Positions 27,143 to 36,597 of a DNA stretch of 64,000 nt are shown piece after piece. The position numbers were made by a program, and so were the translations under genes. The DNA is taken from positions 87,953-151,952 of the forward strand of contig NZ_JAQIBD010000004.1 in the NCBI RefSeq assembly GCF_030347965.1, given 5' to 3'. Each line of letters opens with the position of its first letter. Positions within the stretch are counted from its first letter, which is position 1. This DNA is from Sulfurovum zhangzhouensis. Its GTDB lineage: Bacteria; Campylobacterota; Campylobacteria; Campylobacterales; Sulfurovaceae. Below the pieces are notes generated by a model. It was not told where the DNA came from and ran no database searches. It was given only the letters and a program-made list of their open reading frames with translations.

Positions 27143-27227
27143 TGGTGCGGATGAAAGGACTCGAACCTTCACACCGTGAGGCACCAGATCCTAAGTCTGG
27201 CGTGTCTACCAATTTCACCACATCCGC
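27143..27227 (-). tRNA. tRNA-Leu (TAG)
   Basis: 85-nt cloverleaf with a long variable arm, acceptor GCGGATG/CATCCGC, anticodon stem CCAGA/TCTGG with loop CTTAGGA (anticodon TAG), and encoded CCA. Last of a five-gene minus-strand tRNA cluster. Confidence 0.96.
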
Positions 27228-27237
27228 ATAAAAAAAG

Positions 27238-27314
27238 TGGTACGTCCGTCAGGATTCGAACCTGAGACCGCTCGCTTAGAAGGCGAGTGCTCTATCCAGC
27301 TGAGCTACGAACGC
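27238..27314 (-). tRNA. tRNA-Arg (TCT)
   Basis: 77-nt cloverleaf with anticodon stem CTCGC/GCGAG and loop CTTCTAA (anticodon TCT). The acceptor GCGTTCG pairs with CGGACGT through two G-U pairs. CCA is encoded. Confidence 0.95.
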
Positions 27315-27362
27315 ACATAATAATAAAATCATCTACAATAGAGTCACTGTCATCGTCCAATG

Positions 27363-27439
27363 TGGTACGCCAGAGAGGACTCGAACCCCTAACCCTCAGA
27401 TCCGAAGTCTGATGCTCTATCCAATTGAGCTACTAGCGC
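27363..27439 (-). tRNA. tRNA-Arg (TCG)
   Basis: 77-nt cloverleaf with anticodon stem TCAGA/TCTGA and loop CTTCGGA. That gives anticodon TCG; CCA is encoded. It is the second arginine tRNA of the cluster. Confidence 0.94.
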
Positions 27440-27465
27440 TTCATGAGGTGGTTCTACTATCAAAA

Positions 27466-27542
27466 TGGGGTGGATGACGGGGCTCGAACCCGCGACACCC
27501 AGTGCCACAAACTGGTGCTCTACCAACTGAACTACATCCACC
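27466..27542 (-). tRNA. tRNA-His (GTG)
   Basis: Anticodon loop TTGTGGC on stem CCAGT/ACTGG gives anticodon GTG. The extra G at position -1 opposite C73, the histidine identity element, is encoded, as is CCA. Confidence 0.96.
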
Positions 27543-27582
27543 ATAACTTGATGATTTTACTATTACTATCTTAAAGAACAAA

Positions 27583-27659
27583 TGGTCGGAGTGAAAGGAC
27601 TCGAACCTTCGACCCCCTGGTCCCAAACCAGGTGCGCTACCAGACTGCGCTACACTCCG
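27583..27659 (-). tRNA. tRNA-Pro (TGG)
   Basis: 77-nt cloverleaf with acceptor CGGAGTG/CACTCCG and anticodon stem CCTGG/CCAGG with loop TTTGGGA (anticodon TGG). CCA is encoded. It is the promoter-proximal member of the minus-strand cluster Pro-His-Arg-Arg-Leu. Confidence 0.96.
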
Positions 27660-27808
27660 TACTTCCTTTTCAATCAATCTGTTTGAATAAGGACCGCAAT
27701 TATAGTCAAAAGGTTTTGGTTTGTCAATAGTATTTTGCATTTTTTTTAAAAAATTACTATAAATCCTTTAATAAAACCTATTTTTAGGAGAATTTAGGGG
27801 TTTACAAG

Positions 27809-27814
27809 TATAAT
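27809..27814 (+). promoter_or_regulatory. candidate -10 element for the sodium:alanine symporter gene
   Basis: TATAAT in AAGTATAATAG, 36 bases before the ATG at 27850. Confidence 0.45.
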
Positions 27815-27849
27815 AGATATTATATCTCTATCACATTTCAAGGTAATCC

Positions 27850-29316
27850 ATGAACAGTATATTCGAACATATCAATGGTATTTTAGGCTCAATATTTTTC
27901 TATGATGTATTTTTTGGTATGGTTGAAGGGGCCACTATGCCTTTCATTGTGGCATGGCTTATCATTGGGGGAGTTTTCCTAACATTTCGTTTTGGATTTA
28001 TCAATGTACGTATGTTCTCGCACGCTTACAAGATTATTACCGGACAATACAAAACGGCCGATGATGTAGGAGAGATCACCCCTTTCCAATCTCTCACAAC
28101 GGCACTCTCTGCCACTGTTGGACTTGGAAATATTGCCGGTGTTGCCATTGCTATTGCAGTAGGAGGACCCGGAGCAACATTTTGGATGATCCTTGCCGGG
28201 TTCTTCGGTATGACACTCAAATTCACAGAGGTATCGCTGGCTCAAATTTATCGTGAAAAAAGGCCCGATGGACGTATTATGGGTGGTGCTATGCAATATC
28301 TCTCAAAAGGTCTGGCAACAAAGGGTTATACACGACTGGGAAAAGTTCTTGCTGTGCTGTTTGCCTTTCTTGCAATTGGAGGAAGTTTAGGTGCAGGAAA
28401 TGCCTTTCAAACCTCACAGGCACTAGGTGCACTGGCTGAAAGCGTACCATTCTTTCAAAGTTACCCTATTGCATTTGGTCTAATCATGGCTCTGATAGTA
28501 GGATTTGTCATTATCGGCGGGATAAAACGTATTGCCAGAACGGCAGAGAAAATTGTTCCCTTAATGGTTTTAGTATACCTGCTTGCCTCTTTATGGATAT
28601 TAATTACCAATGCTTCGGCCGTACCGGGAGCCATCACAACAATCTTTCATGAAGCATTCGCCCCAACAGCAATAGCAGGAGGTCTTATAGGTGTACTTGT
28701 ACAGGGATTTAAACGTGCTGCCTTCTCAAGTGAAGCAGGAATAGGATCTGCAGCGATCGTACACTCTACTGCATCAGTAAAGTATCCTGTCAGACAGGGG
28801 ATGGTAGCACTTTATGAACCATTCATAGATACGATCGTCATCTGTACCATGACTGCCCTTGTCATTGTTACAACCGGTGTTTATGACCCAGGTGGGGAGT
28901 TTGCAAATCTAGTTGCATCAAAACAGGGTGCTGCACTTACAGCTGCTGCTTACGGAACGGTGATCTCATGGTTTCCTGTAATTCTCACTTTTTCTATCGT
29001 ACTTTTTGCCTTTTCAACAATGATCTCTTGGTCCTACTACGGTGAACGTTCTTGGACTTATCTTTTTGGAGAGAAGTATACATTGGCATATAAGCTTATT
29101 TTCGTTGCATTTACTGTGATTGCTTCGATTACAAGTGCGTCTGCTCTACTGGACTTTTCTGATTTGCTTATACTGGCTATGGCACTACCTAACCTTGTAG
29201 GACTCTATATACTCCAAGGTGACGTACACAGTAATCTCAAAGAATATCTTTCAAAATGGAAGAGCGGGGAACTTGATAGAGAGTGTATAGAAAAAGGGAT
29301 TTGTAAAAGCGAATAA
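27850..29316 (+). CDS. sodium:alanine (AGCS) symporter
   Basis: Inner-membrane amino-acid carrier coupling alanine or glycine uptake to sodium. The 488-residue protein has about ten to eleven hydrophobic segments and the AGCS signature region (LSATVGLGNIAGVAIAIAVGGPGATFWM near residues 80-107), plus FSSEAGIGSAAIVHS. Length and motifs match the AlsT/DagA group. It is monocistronic, with its own -10 at 27809, and faces purM convergently across a palindromic element. Confidence 0.93.
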   Translation: MNSIFEHINGILGSIFFYDVFFGMVEGATMPFIVAWLIIGGVFLTFRFGFINVRMFSHAYKIITGQYKTADDVGEITPFQSLTTALSATVGLGNIAGVAIAIAVGGPGATFWMILAGFFGMTLKFTEVSLAQIYREKRPDGRIMGGAMQYLSKGLATKGYTRLGKVLAVLFAFLAIGGSLGAGNAFQTSQALGALAESVPFFQSYPIAFGLIMALIVGFVIIGGIKRIARTAEKIVPLMVLVYLLASLWILITNASAVPGAITTIFHEAFAPTAIAGGLIGVLVQGFKRAAFSSEAGIGSAAIVHSTASVKYPVRQGMVALYEPFIDTIVICTMTALVIVTTGVYDPGGEFANLVASKQGAALTAAAYGTVISWFPVILTFSIVLFAFSTMISWSYYGERSWTYLFGEKYTLAYKLIFVAFTVIASITSASALLDFSDLLILAMALPNLVGLYILQGDVHSNLKEYLSKWKSGELDRECIEKGICKSE

Positions 29317-29389
29317 AAGAGTGAAAACGATTAAAAGCTTTTCAAAATAACATTTATATAGTATAGGTTTTTTATAAATTGCATTTAGA

Positions 29390-29447
29390 TTTGAATGTGA
29401 TGGAAAGGCGAACTTACTGCAGTAAGTGACCGCACCCACCATTCAAA
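29390..29447. repeat. REP-like double palindrome at a convergent junction (copy B)
   Basis: Outer 8-bp stem TTTGAATG/CATTCAAA encloses the perfect 16-nt palindrome ACTTACTGCAGTAAGT. GGCGA lies on the 5' side and GTGACCG on the 3' side. The same architecture recurs at 32570-32636. Confidence 0.5.
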
Positions 29448-29479
29448 GATGAGTGCGAGTTATAAGAAAGGTATTCTAT

Positions 29480-30475
29480 TTAAACCATCTCTACTCTACG
29501 TTCACCCTCTTCAAGGTGACCGATCACATAACCGTCTGTGTTTGCAAGCACTGCATCTACATCTTCAGGTTCAACACACCAGATCATACCAACACCCATG
29601 TTGAATGCTCTGAACATTTCCTCTTCATCCACATGTTGTCCTATGAATTCGAAGATAGGAAGCACTCTGATATCATCTTTTTTCACTACGGCTTTGATAC
29701 CTTCTGGTAATACTCTAGGAAGGTTTTCTACGATTCCCCCGCCTGTGATGTGAGCAAGCGCTTTCACATGCTGTTTGTTAGCCTTATACTCTTTCACATA
29801 GATACGTGTCGGCTCAAGTAGTGTTTCAAGAAGCGGTTTTCCCTCAAATTCAGTATCCAAAGTCATACCGAGCTTGTCAAACATTAATTTTCTCACCAAA
29901 GAGTATCCGTTAGAGTGAACTCCTGAGCTTGGAAGTGCGATAAGTGTCTGTCCTGCTTTGACATTGGCAACAGTATCCATCTCTGAACGTTCTGCTACAC
30001 CTACTGCAAATCCTGCCAAGTCAAAATCATCTTCGGCATACATTCCAGGCATCTCAGCAGTTTCACCACCGACTAAAGCACACTCTGCACGTCTACATCC
30101 CTCAGCGATACCTGCAACAACCTCTTTAGCATTTTCAGGAAGAAGTTTTCCTGTCGCATAGTAATCAAGGAAGAACATCGGTACACCGTTATTACAGATA
30201 AGGTCGTTCACACACATAGCTACAAGATCGATACCTACTGTATCGAGTTTACCGCTCTCAATAGCGATCTTAAGCTTTGTTCCTACTCCATCCGTTGCAG
30301 AAAGCAGTACAGGCTCTTTATACCCTGCAGGCAATGCATATGCACCTGCAAATGATCCGATTCCACCGATAACATTACTATCGAATGTTGATTTTACATC
30401 CGCTTTAATCGCCTCTACAAATTCATTTCCGGCATCGATATCAACACCGGCATCCTTATAAGAAATATTTGCCAT
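29480..30475 (-). CDS. purM: phosphoribosylformylglycinamidine cyclo-ligase (AIR synthetase)
   Basis: ATP-dependent ring closure of FGAM to AIR in purine synthesis. The 331-residue protein opens with SYKDAGVDIDAG and carries the PurM-family motifs DGVGTKLK, GGETAEMPG and HITGGGI. The start at 30475 has AAGGG upstream within the last codons of the preceding gene, so it is coupled to that gene. It is the last gene of a three-gene minus-strand operon. Confidence 0.96.
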   Translation of the reverse strand: MANISYKDAGVDIDAGNEFVEAIKADVKSTFDSNVIGGIGSFAGAYALPAGYKEPVLLSATDGVGTKLKIAIESGKLDTVGIDLVAMCVNDLICNNGVPMFFLDYYATGKLLPENAKEVVAGIAEGCRRAECALVGGETAEMPGMYAEDDFDLAGFAVGVAERSEMDTVANVKAGQTLIALPSSGVHSNGYSLVRKLMFDKLGMTLDTEFEGKPLLETLLEPTRIYVKEYKANKQHVKALAHITGGGIVENLPRVLPEGIKAVVKKDDIRVLPIFEFIGQHVDEEEMFRAFNMGVGMIWCVEPEDVDAVLANTDGYVIGHLEEGERRVEMV

Positions 30476-30477
30476 GA

Positions 30478-30711
30478 TTACCCTTCTTCGTTCACTTTCT
30501 CTTTACATGGAGGAAATATCTTTTTGAGTACCATAAGACCTGGACACCATCCAGTCAATCCAGCAATAATCAACATGATCATCATCGCAAGCTGTACCAA
30601 AAATGCCAGCTGAAGCATTCCCTGCTCACCTGCGATACCCATTGCTGCCATTCCCATGACCATACCAAGAATAATCGCCTGGATAAGACGTTGGATCTTC
30701 TCTGCACACAT
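30478..30711 (-). CDS. small inner-membrane protein, DUF2892 (YgaP-like)
   Basis: 77 residues with two hydrophobic segments and the LTGWCPGLMVLKKI signature of the DUF2892 family. These occur alone or fused to rhodanese domains; no rhodanese is present here. Function is unknown, though many family members are tied to sulfur handling. The stop is two bases from the purM start. Confidence 0.8.
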   Translation of the reverse strand: MCAEKIQRLIQAIILGMVMGMAAMGIAGEQGMLQLAFLVQLAMMIMLIIAGLTGWCPGLMVLKKIFPPCKEKVNEEG

Positions 30712-30751
30712 AAATATATCCTCTAGTTGTTTTGGCGTATTATATCGAGTT

Positions 30752-31069
30752 TTAGCTGTTGAGTTTACGTCCCAATTTTGCTTCGACTGAACCGACTTTC
30801 TTGTTAAGTCTTCCTATCGGTCCTTTACGGTAATCGATCTTGATAGAACTATAGATTCGCTCACAATCCGTCTGCAGTTCTTCATAGGCTTTGTTGATCA
30901 CCGCCAGGACCTCCTCTACGGTCTCACCCTCAATGATCGTACCCATTGGTGTAAGTTGATACTCAAGGCCGCTTTTGTCTACAATATCCAGTACCCTTGC
31001 CACAAAAGCGCTTTTGCTTTGTGTCTTTTCTGTCGGGAACATACTGAATTCTACCAATGCTGACATCAT
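30752..31069 (-). CDS. MTH1187-family thiamine-binding protein
   Basis: 105-residue member of the MTH1187/YkoF-like family (DUF77), small ferredoxin-fold proteins reported to bind thiamine or related ligands. Recognisable features are ALVEFSMFPT at the N-terminus, QLTPMGTIIEGE in the middle and the IKIDYRKGP C-terminal strand. AAAGGA precedes the first of two adjacent ATGs. It appears to lead the operon with the DUF2892 gene and purM. Confidence 0.83.
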   Translation of the reverse strand: MMSALVEFSMFPTEKTQSKSAFVARVLDIVDKSGLEYQLTPMGTIIEGETVEEVLAVINKAYEELQTDCERIYSSIKIDYRKGPIGRLNKKVGSVEAKLGRKLNS

Positions 31070-31109
31070 TTATCCTTTGTATTTTATTCATCAGGAGCTA
31101 TAATACCTT

Positions 31110-32327
31110 ATGAATAATAAACCCATGATAATAGTCGGTGCAGGTGCTGCAGGACTCTGTGCGGCCATTACAGCTGCAAGAAACGGTATCAATGTCACTC
31201 TTCTGGAACAAAACAGTAAGCCCGGTAAAAAAATACTGGTCAGCGGTAACGGAAAGTGTAATATCACCAATGCCGATATCTCCCCTGCCCGTTTTCACTC
31301 CCAAAACCCTGAATTTGCAGAACAAGTACTTGAAGGGTATAGTCTTGAGAGTGTGAAAAAATTTTTTGATTCTATAGGTTTACCGATCATCGAGGGCAAA
31401 GAGGGGAAAATGTTCCCGATGAGCCTGCAGGCAGGAACCGTCACAGAGCTACTGGAGTACGAGGCAGATATACTAGATGTAGAGATTATCACAGAGTGTG
31501 AAGTTCTCAAAATCTACAGAAAGAACAATCAATTTTTACTGGAAACCAATCAAGGCACCATGCAATGTGAAAAACTTCTACTGGCTTCAGGGTCCCCTGC
31601 TGCACCACAGCTTGGAGGTAATGACAGCGGTCTAAAATTTGCCGAGTCTATGGGACATACCCTCATACCAACGTACCCTGCCCTTACCCAGCTTGTCAGT
31701 GATGAAAAGTGGGTCAAACATGCAAGTGGTGTGAAAATGGCCGGAGTAGCAAAACTCTATGCCAACGGAGAGTGTATCACTGAGAAAAAAGGTGACCTGC
31801 TCTTTACCAACTACGGTATCAGCGGACTGGCGATCCTTGATCTCAGCCGTGAAGTGAGCCTGAGACTGGCTGACTATGAGTACTGTGAACTGAGCCTTGA
31901 CCTGATGCCTCAACTCAACAAAGAAAAACTTACAAACCTGTTACTCAATAGAATCCATCAAGAGAGCCAAAAACCGCTTACCCTCTGGCTACAAGGGGTA
32001 ATCAACAAAAAACTTATTCACATCATCCTCGAACAGTCCAAATGCAAAGCCAAAGTCGAGAAAGAGCTAAACCGAAAAGAGATAGGAAAGCTTGTCTACG
32101 CCATCAAAAACCTCAAACTAAGTATCAATGATACCAAAGGCTTCAAAGGTGCCGAAGTAGCCACAGGCGGTGTAGATACCCGCGAGGTTGATCCTGTGAC
32201 GATGGAGTCCAAACTGGTACCCAATCTCTACTTTGCCGGAGAGATACTCGATGTGGACGGGGATAGAGGCGGATTTAACTTTCACTTTGCGTGGGTGAGT
32301 GGTATGAGAGCAGGTGAAAATGCATAA
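31110..32327 (+). CDS. NAD(P)/FAD-dependent oxidoreductase, HI0933/BaiN family
   Basis: Flavoprotein of unknown substrate. The dinucleotide-binding motif IIVGAGAAGLCAAITAA is at residues 7-23, followed by NGKCNITNA, the family signature, and a C-terminal FAD contact GEILDVDGDRGGFNFHFAW. At 405 residues it is typical for the family. It is divergent from the MTH1187 gene and overlaps the next small gene by eight bases. Confidence 0.9.
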   Translation: MNNKPMIIVGAGAAGLCAAITAARNGINVTLLEQNSKPGKKILVSGNGKCNITNADISPARFHSQNPEFAEQVLEGYSLESVKKFFDSIGLPIIEGKEGKMFPMSLQAGTVTELLEYEADILDVEIITECEVLKIYRKNNQFLLETNQGTMQCEKLLLASGSPAAPQLGGNDSGLKFAESMGHTLIPTYPALTQLVSDEKWVKHASGVKMAGVAKLYANGECITEKKGDLLFTNYGISGLAILDLSREVSLRLADYEYCELSLDLMPQLNKEKLTNLLLNRIHQESQKPLTLWLQGVINKKLIHIILEQSKCKAKVEKELNRKEIGKLVYAIKNLKLSINDTKGFKGAEVATGGVDTREVDPVTMESKLVPNLYFAGEILDVDGDRGGFNFHFAWVSGMRAGENA

Positions 32328-32544
32328 ATTCAATGATTTAGTTATTATTTTATTCTCTTTGTTTTTGATATTCTCTGGATATGATATTTACACAACAGGT
32401 GAACTATATATTCAACATACTACATTTGATTTAAGTGAAAACCAAAAACTAATTAGTAGTATATTACTTATCTTATCAGGTCTATATTTACTATATTTAC
32501 TATATTTATTCAAAACATATAAAGTGAAAAATAGGGAGAAATAG
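32320..32544 (+). CDS. small two-span membrane protein
   Basis: 74 residues starting MHKFNDLVIILFSLFLIFSG; two hydrophobic helices (about 8-25 and 47-64) with a polar loop and a basic C-terminus. The ATG at 32320 has AGG five bases upstream and overlaps the end of the flavoprotein gene by eight bases. The base composition is visibly more AT-rich than the neighbours, which may mean recent arrival or weak constraint. I recognise no family. Confidence 0.6.
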   Translation: MHKFNDLVIILFSLFLIFSGYDIYTTGELYIQHTTFDLSENQKLISSILLILSGLYLLYLLYLFKTYKVKNREK

Positions 32545-32569
32545 TCTTTTTATTTGCCGTAGATTTGGT

Positions 32570-32636
32570 TGAACGGCGTGAGTATAGCGAAGGAGCATAC
32601 ATTACAGTATGTGACTGAGCGGCACGAAGCCGTTCA
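32570..32636. repeat. REP-like double palindrome at a convergent junction (copy A)
   Basis: Outer 8-bp stem TGAACGGC/GCCGTTCA encloses inner CATAC-attaca-GTATG. TAGCGAAGGAG lies on the 5' side and GTGACTGAGCGGC on the 3' side. It sits between the small membrane protein gene and typA, which converge. Confidence 0.5.
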
Positions 32637-32665
32637 GCCGAAGATATGGTGAAGAGAAAGAACTA

Positions 32666-34486
32666 TTATTTTCCTGCGTTCTTTTTATCTCTCTGAATTC
32701 TCTTTCTCATATTCGGATCCAAGAACTTCTTACGGATACGAATACTCTCAGGTGTTACTTCGATAAGTTCATCGTCTTCGATCCACTCCATCGCTGACTC
32801 TAGTGTCACAGGACGTGGTGGAACAAGTTTTATCGCATCATCCGCACCACTTGTTCTCATGTTCGTAAGCTGCTTCCCTTTAAGCGGGTTCACCTCTAGG
32901 TCTCCCGGTCTAGCACTTTCACCGATAACCATACCGTCGTATACCTTATCCTGAGGCTTGATGAACATGATACCTCTTGCCTGGAGGTTAAAAATAGAGA
33001 AGGCTACCGCTTCACCATTGTCCATAGAAATCAACGCACCCGGAGTACGGCTTTGTACCACACCGCTGTATGGTCTGTACTCGATGAATGAGTGGTTCAT
33101 GATCCCCTCACCTTTTGTATCAGTCAAGAACTCTGAACGGAAACCGATCAAACCACGTGCAGGGATCTCAAACTCTAGTCTTACTGTACCGTCAGGCATA
33201 GGAGTAAGTGAAGTCATTTCTGCTTTTCTCTTACCGAGCTTTTCGATTGCAACCCCTTGGAACTCCTCTGGCACATCCACTACCAGGTGCTCAAACGGTT
33301 CCATCTTCACGCCGTTCTCTTCTTTTACAACAACTTCCGGACGAGCAAGAAGGAACTCAAACCCTTCTCTTCTCATGTTTTCAGCCAAGATACCGATCTG
33401 GAGCTCACCACGTCCTGAAACCTTGAATGATGCTTCACCCATCGGCTCCATACGCATTGCGATGTTAGTCTCCATCTCTTTTTCGAGTCTCTCTCTGATC
33501 TTGTTAGATGTTACGTGTTTACCTTCCTGACCTGCAAGAGGACCGTCATTTACTGACATTACAACTGAAAGCGTAGGCTCTTCAATGTGAAGAGGATCAA
33601 GTGCTACAGGGTTTTTCGTATCACAAAGGCTGTCACCTACATCGATATCCGAGAATCCTGCAACTGCTACGATATCTCCTGCTTCAGCTTCCTGGATCTC
33701 GATCTGCTCAAGACCTTTGAAACCGATCAATTTAGAGATACGGCTTTTTATCTTTTCACCACTTGCTTTTACCAACAAACACTCATCACCCTTCTTCAAT
33801 CTACCGTTGAAGATACGAGAGATACCGATACGTCCTACAAAGTTATCTGAAGCAAGTGTAAATACCTGTGCTTGTACTTCATTATCCGCTGATCCTGTCG
33901 GATAAGGTACTTTCTCAAGGATCGCTTCAAAAAGTGGTTTCATGTCTTTGTTCTCATCATCCATTTCCCACTTCGCATATCCATCTCTTGCTGCTGCATA
34001 AAGTACCGGGAATTCAAGCTGCTCTTCATTTGCATCAAGTGCAACAAGAAGGTCGAACATCTCATCAAGTACACGTTCAGGATCAGCGCCGTCTTTATCG
34101 ATCTTGTTGATTACTACAACAGGAATCAAACCAAGTTCGATCGCTTTTTTAAGTACGAACTTAGTTTGCGGCATTGCACCTTCTTGAGCATCTACGAGCA
34201 TCAAAACACCGTCTACCATTTTCAATACACGTTCTACCTCTCCACCGAAGTCCGCGTGGCCCGGAGTGTCGATAATGTTGATCTTATGGTCACCGTAAGT
34301 GATCGCAGTGTTTTTTGAAAGGATCGTGATCCCTCTTTCTTTTTCGATATCATTGCTGTCCATCGCACGTTCTTGTACCTGCTGGTGTGCTGCAAAGGTA
34401 CCTGACTGTTGAAGTAGCTGATCTACCAGTGTTGTCTTACCGTGGTCAACGTGTGCGATCACGGCAATGTTTTTAATTTTTTGCAT
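32666..34486 (-). CDS. typA: ribosome-associated GTPase TypA/BipA
   Basis: Translational GTPase related to EF-G/LepA that assists 50S assembly and adaptation to cold or stress. P-loop AHVDHGKT lies at residues 11-18, DTPGHADFG and NKIDKDGA follow, and the BipA-specific C-terminal domain is complete (ending near [12 protein letters not shown]). The start at ATG 34486 has AGGA six bases upstream; a TTG six codons earlier is less likely. Length about 606, normal for the family. Confidence 0.96.
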   Translation of the reverse strand: MQKIKNIAVIAHVDHGKTTLVDQLLQQSGTFAAHQQVQERAMDSNDIEKERGITILSKNTAITYGDHKINIIDTPGHADFGGEVERVLKMVDGVLMLVDAQEGAMPQTKFVLKKAIELGLIPVVVINKIDKDGADPERVLDEMFDLLVALDANEEQLEFPVLYAAARDGYAKWEMDDENKDMKPLFEAILEKVPYPTGSADNEVQAQVFTLASDNFVGRIGISRIFNGRLKKGDECLLVKASGEKIKSRISKLIGFKGLEQIEIQEAEAGDIVAVAGFSDIDVGDSLCDTKNPVALDPLHIEEPTLSVVMSVNDGPLAGQEGKHVTSNKIRERLEKEMETNIAMRMEPMGEASFKVSGRGELQIGILAENMRREGFEFLLARPEVVVKEENGVKMEPFEHLVVDVPEEFQGVAIEKLGKRKAEMTSLTPMPDGTVRLEFEIPARGLIGFRSEFLTDTKGEGIMNHSFIEYRPYSGVVQSRTPGALISMDNGEAVAFSIFNLQARGIMFIKPQDKVYDGMVIGESARPGDLEVNPLKGKQLTNMRTSGADDAIKLVPPRPVTLESAMEWIEDDELIEVTPESIRIRKKFLDPNMRKRIQRDKKNAGK

Positions 34487-34556
34487 GGGTGTTCCTAAAG
34501 GCAAAAAGCCTATATTTTTCGCGAATTATATCTAAAAATTATTACAGTCGTATACT

Positions 34557-35660
34557 TTATAGTGTCAAACCGTAAAGATCATGATAGGTTTTCATCGCAT
34601 ATCGATCCGTCATAGAAGCAATAAAGTCTGCTACAACCCTCTGTTTTGGGCGTAATTCCAACAGCTCAATTTGGTGAGAAGGAAGTAGCCCCTCATCTTC
34701 AGTAAATGCTTTATAAAGTCCTTTAATACACTGCTTGCCTGCATACATTTTACGTATGATCTTTTCATGCCTGTAGAGTTTTTGGTACATCACTTTTTTG
34801 AGTTCTTTAAGCCCTCTGCCTATTTCTTTGGAAAAACCTACCGGCAATGGAACCGTTGCATCCAGTGTTGCACTGATAGGAATTTCCTGACGATACTTAT
34901 TCACACCCTCTTTGGAGTTTTCTATAAAATCCTCTACCAATACTTTGATAAGTCCTGCTACAAAACGGTGACGGTAGAGTTTCTCACCCCTTCCTACCCC
35001 TTCATCCAACACCATTTGATCTACTTTCTTGCAAAGTGGATTGTCCAGAAGGTCATCAAAGCTTATCAGCCCGTATTTTACCCCATCATCAATATCATGT
35101 GAAGTATAAGCGATCTCGTCAGCATGATCGACAATCATCGCTTCAAGTGAAGGGTGTTTATCCAGATCGAAACGATCATCCAATCCCTCTAAAAACGTTT
35201 TTTTATACGGATAAGAGTGTTTAAGGACCCCCTCAAGTGTTGCAAATGTAAGATTGAGACCATCAAAATCTTTATAGCGTTTCTCTATTTTTGTCAAAAC
35301 CCTGAATGACTGAAAATTGTGCTCAAATCCCAAAGCTCTTCCATCTGCTTTCAGCAACTTGTCCAGTTCATCACCGCCCACATGTCCAAATGGGGTATGC
35401 CCAAGATCATGTGACAGAGCGATCACTTCAGCAAGTGTCTCATTCAACCCAAGCATTCTAGCAAGTGTTCGACCAATCTGACTGACCTCAAGTGAATGGG
35501 TTAAACGGGTTCGAAAATAATCTCCCTCATGGTTCAAAAAAACCTGTGTTTTGTACTCTAATCGTCTGAAAGAACTACAGTGTATCACCCTATCCCTATC
35601 TCTGGAGTAAGAATCTCTAAAATCTTCATCGAAACTGTGAAAACGCTGGCTGGGCTGCAT
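34557..35660 (-). CDS. dgt: deoxyguanosinetriphosphate triphosphohydrolase (dGTPase)
   Basis: HD-domain phosphohydrolase that splits dNTPs, usually dGTP, into deoxynucleoside and tripolyphosphate. Metal-binding residues are visible in RLTHSLEVSQIGRT and in SHDLGHTPFGHVGGDEL, with DHADEIAYTSHDIDDG later. At 367 residues it is the short class of the family. With nrdA, nrdB and thyX in the same window it belongs to dNTP pool control. Confidence 0.92.
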   Translation of the reverse strand: MQPSQRFHSFDEDFRDSYSRDRDRVIHCSSFRRLEYKTQVFLNHEGDYFRTRLTHSLEVSQIGRTLARMLGLNETLAEVIALSHDLGHTPFGHVGGDELDKLLKADGRALGFEHNFQSFRVLTKIEKRYKDFDGLNLTFATLEGVLKHSYPYKKTFLEGLDDRFDLDKHPSLEAMIVDHADEIAYTSHDIDDGVKYGLISFDDLLDNPLCKKVDQMVLDEGVGRGEKLYRHRFVAGLIKVLVEDFIENSKEGVNKYRQEIPISATLDATVPLPVGFSKEIGRGLKELKKVMYQKLYRHEKIIRKMYAGKQCIKGLYKAFTEDEGLLPSHQIELLELRPKQRVVADFIASMTDRYAMKTYHDLYGLTL

Positions 35661-35729
35661 CCTGCTCTCCTCTACTGAATGAATGTATAAATGTTATTTT
35701 TTACATATTTCAGGCTAATATAAATTCGA

Positions 35730-35735
35730 TATAAT
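35730..35735 (+). promoter_or_regulatory. candidate -10 element for thyX
   Basis: TATAAT, 32 bases before the thyX ATG at 35767, in the short gap between the divergent dgt and thyX genes. Confidence 0.5.
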
Positions 35736-35766
35736 TGTACCCTATAAAACATTATGGAGTATTACC

Positions 35767-36597
35767 ATGCAAATGTATCAGATAGAGTATGAAAAGCCTA
35801 CTGTCATACTATTACAAGAGTCAGGTTTAGGAGTTGCGGAGATCGCTGCACGTACCTGCTATGACAGCTTTGAAAACTCTGAAAATGAATGTATAAAAAA
35901 TGCTATGGATACGCTTGATACAGAAGCTATCAACTGCATTGAAAATTCTGATCTGCTTACCAATCTTGCATGGGTACATCATCATCACTCTATCATCGAA
36001 CATGCAACACTGAGCTTTCTGGTACAAGGAACCAGTAGAGGTGTACTACAAGAACATGCAAGGCATAGACTACAGGCAATCTCTGTAAGAAGTACTCGCT
36101 ATACGATGTCTTCAGTGATCAATGCTTTTGTTGCATCTTTGCAGGCAGAGGATGGTTTTGCATTCTTCTTTGAAAAATTGCTTGCAATGAAACTCTTTGT
36201 TATTAGTGATGAAGCATATTTGAAAATAGAGATACGTGCCATTTATGAGAAACTGAACTTTCAGTATGAAAGAGATGAAGCATTCATTCAAAATGCCGTT
36301 GCAAAATCTTCACTTCCATTTATCGGAGAGTATCAAGGCGATGCAGAGGCCCTCTATAATGCACTTGAAAACGGAAAGAAAAAAAGAAATGTTGGAGATG
36401 CTTTCAAACATATCGTCTCGGATAACTGGAAAGTTGACATGGTAGTCACTTTCAATATCCGAAGTCTTAAGAACTATTTTGACCTGCGTGATTCAGGTGC
36501 AGCATGGTTCCAGATACAATGGCTTGCCCAGGCGATGAAAGAAGTAACTCCCAAAAAATACCTAAAATTGATTGATAAGAAATATAAAGAGAGTTAG
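35767..36597 (+). CDS. thyX: FAD-dependent thymidylate synthase
   Basis: Methylates dUMP to dTMP using methylenetetrahydrofolate and FADH2. The ThyX motif RHRX7S is intact: Arg99-His100-Arg101 and Ser109. At 276 residues it is longer than many ThyX proteins; the excess lies after the motif, about residues 118-160. Six consecutive residues WVHHHH precede SIIEH, a His-rich family region. The stop codon directly abuts the TTG start of the following L,D-transpeptidase, suggesting co-translation. Confidence 0.93.
   Translation: MQMYQIEYEKPTVILLQESGLGVAEIAARTCYDSFENSENECIKNAMDTLDTEAINCIENSDLLTNLAWVHHHHSIIEHATLSFLVQGTSRGVLQEHARHRLQAISVRSTRYTMSSVINAFVASLQAEDGFAFFFEKLLAMKLFVISDEAYLKIEIRAIYEKLNFQYERDEAFIQNAVAKSSLPFIGEYQGDAEALYNALENGKKKRNVGDAFKHIVSDNWKVDMVVTFNIRSLKNYFDLRDSGAAWFQIQWLAQAMKEVTPKKYLKLIDKKYKES

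Noticed and set aside
34546-34575. AGTCGTATACTTTATAGTGTCAAACCG at the dgt end shares words with leader copy 1.
   Set aside because: The matching part is dgt coding sequence and stop region and no hairpins correspond.
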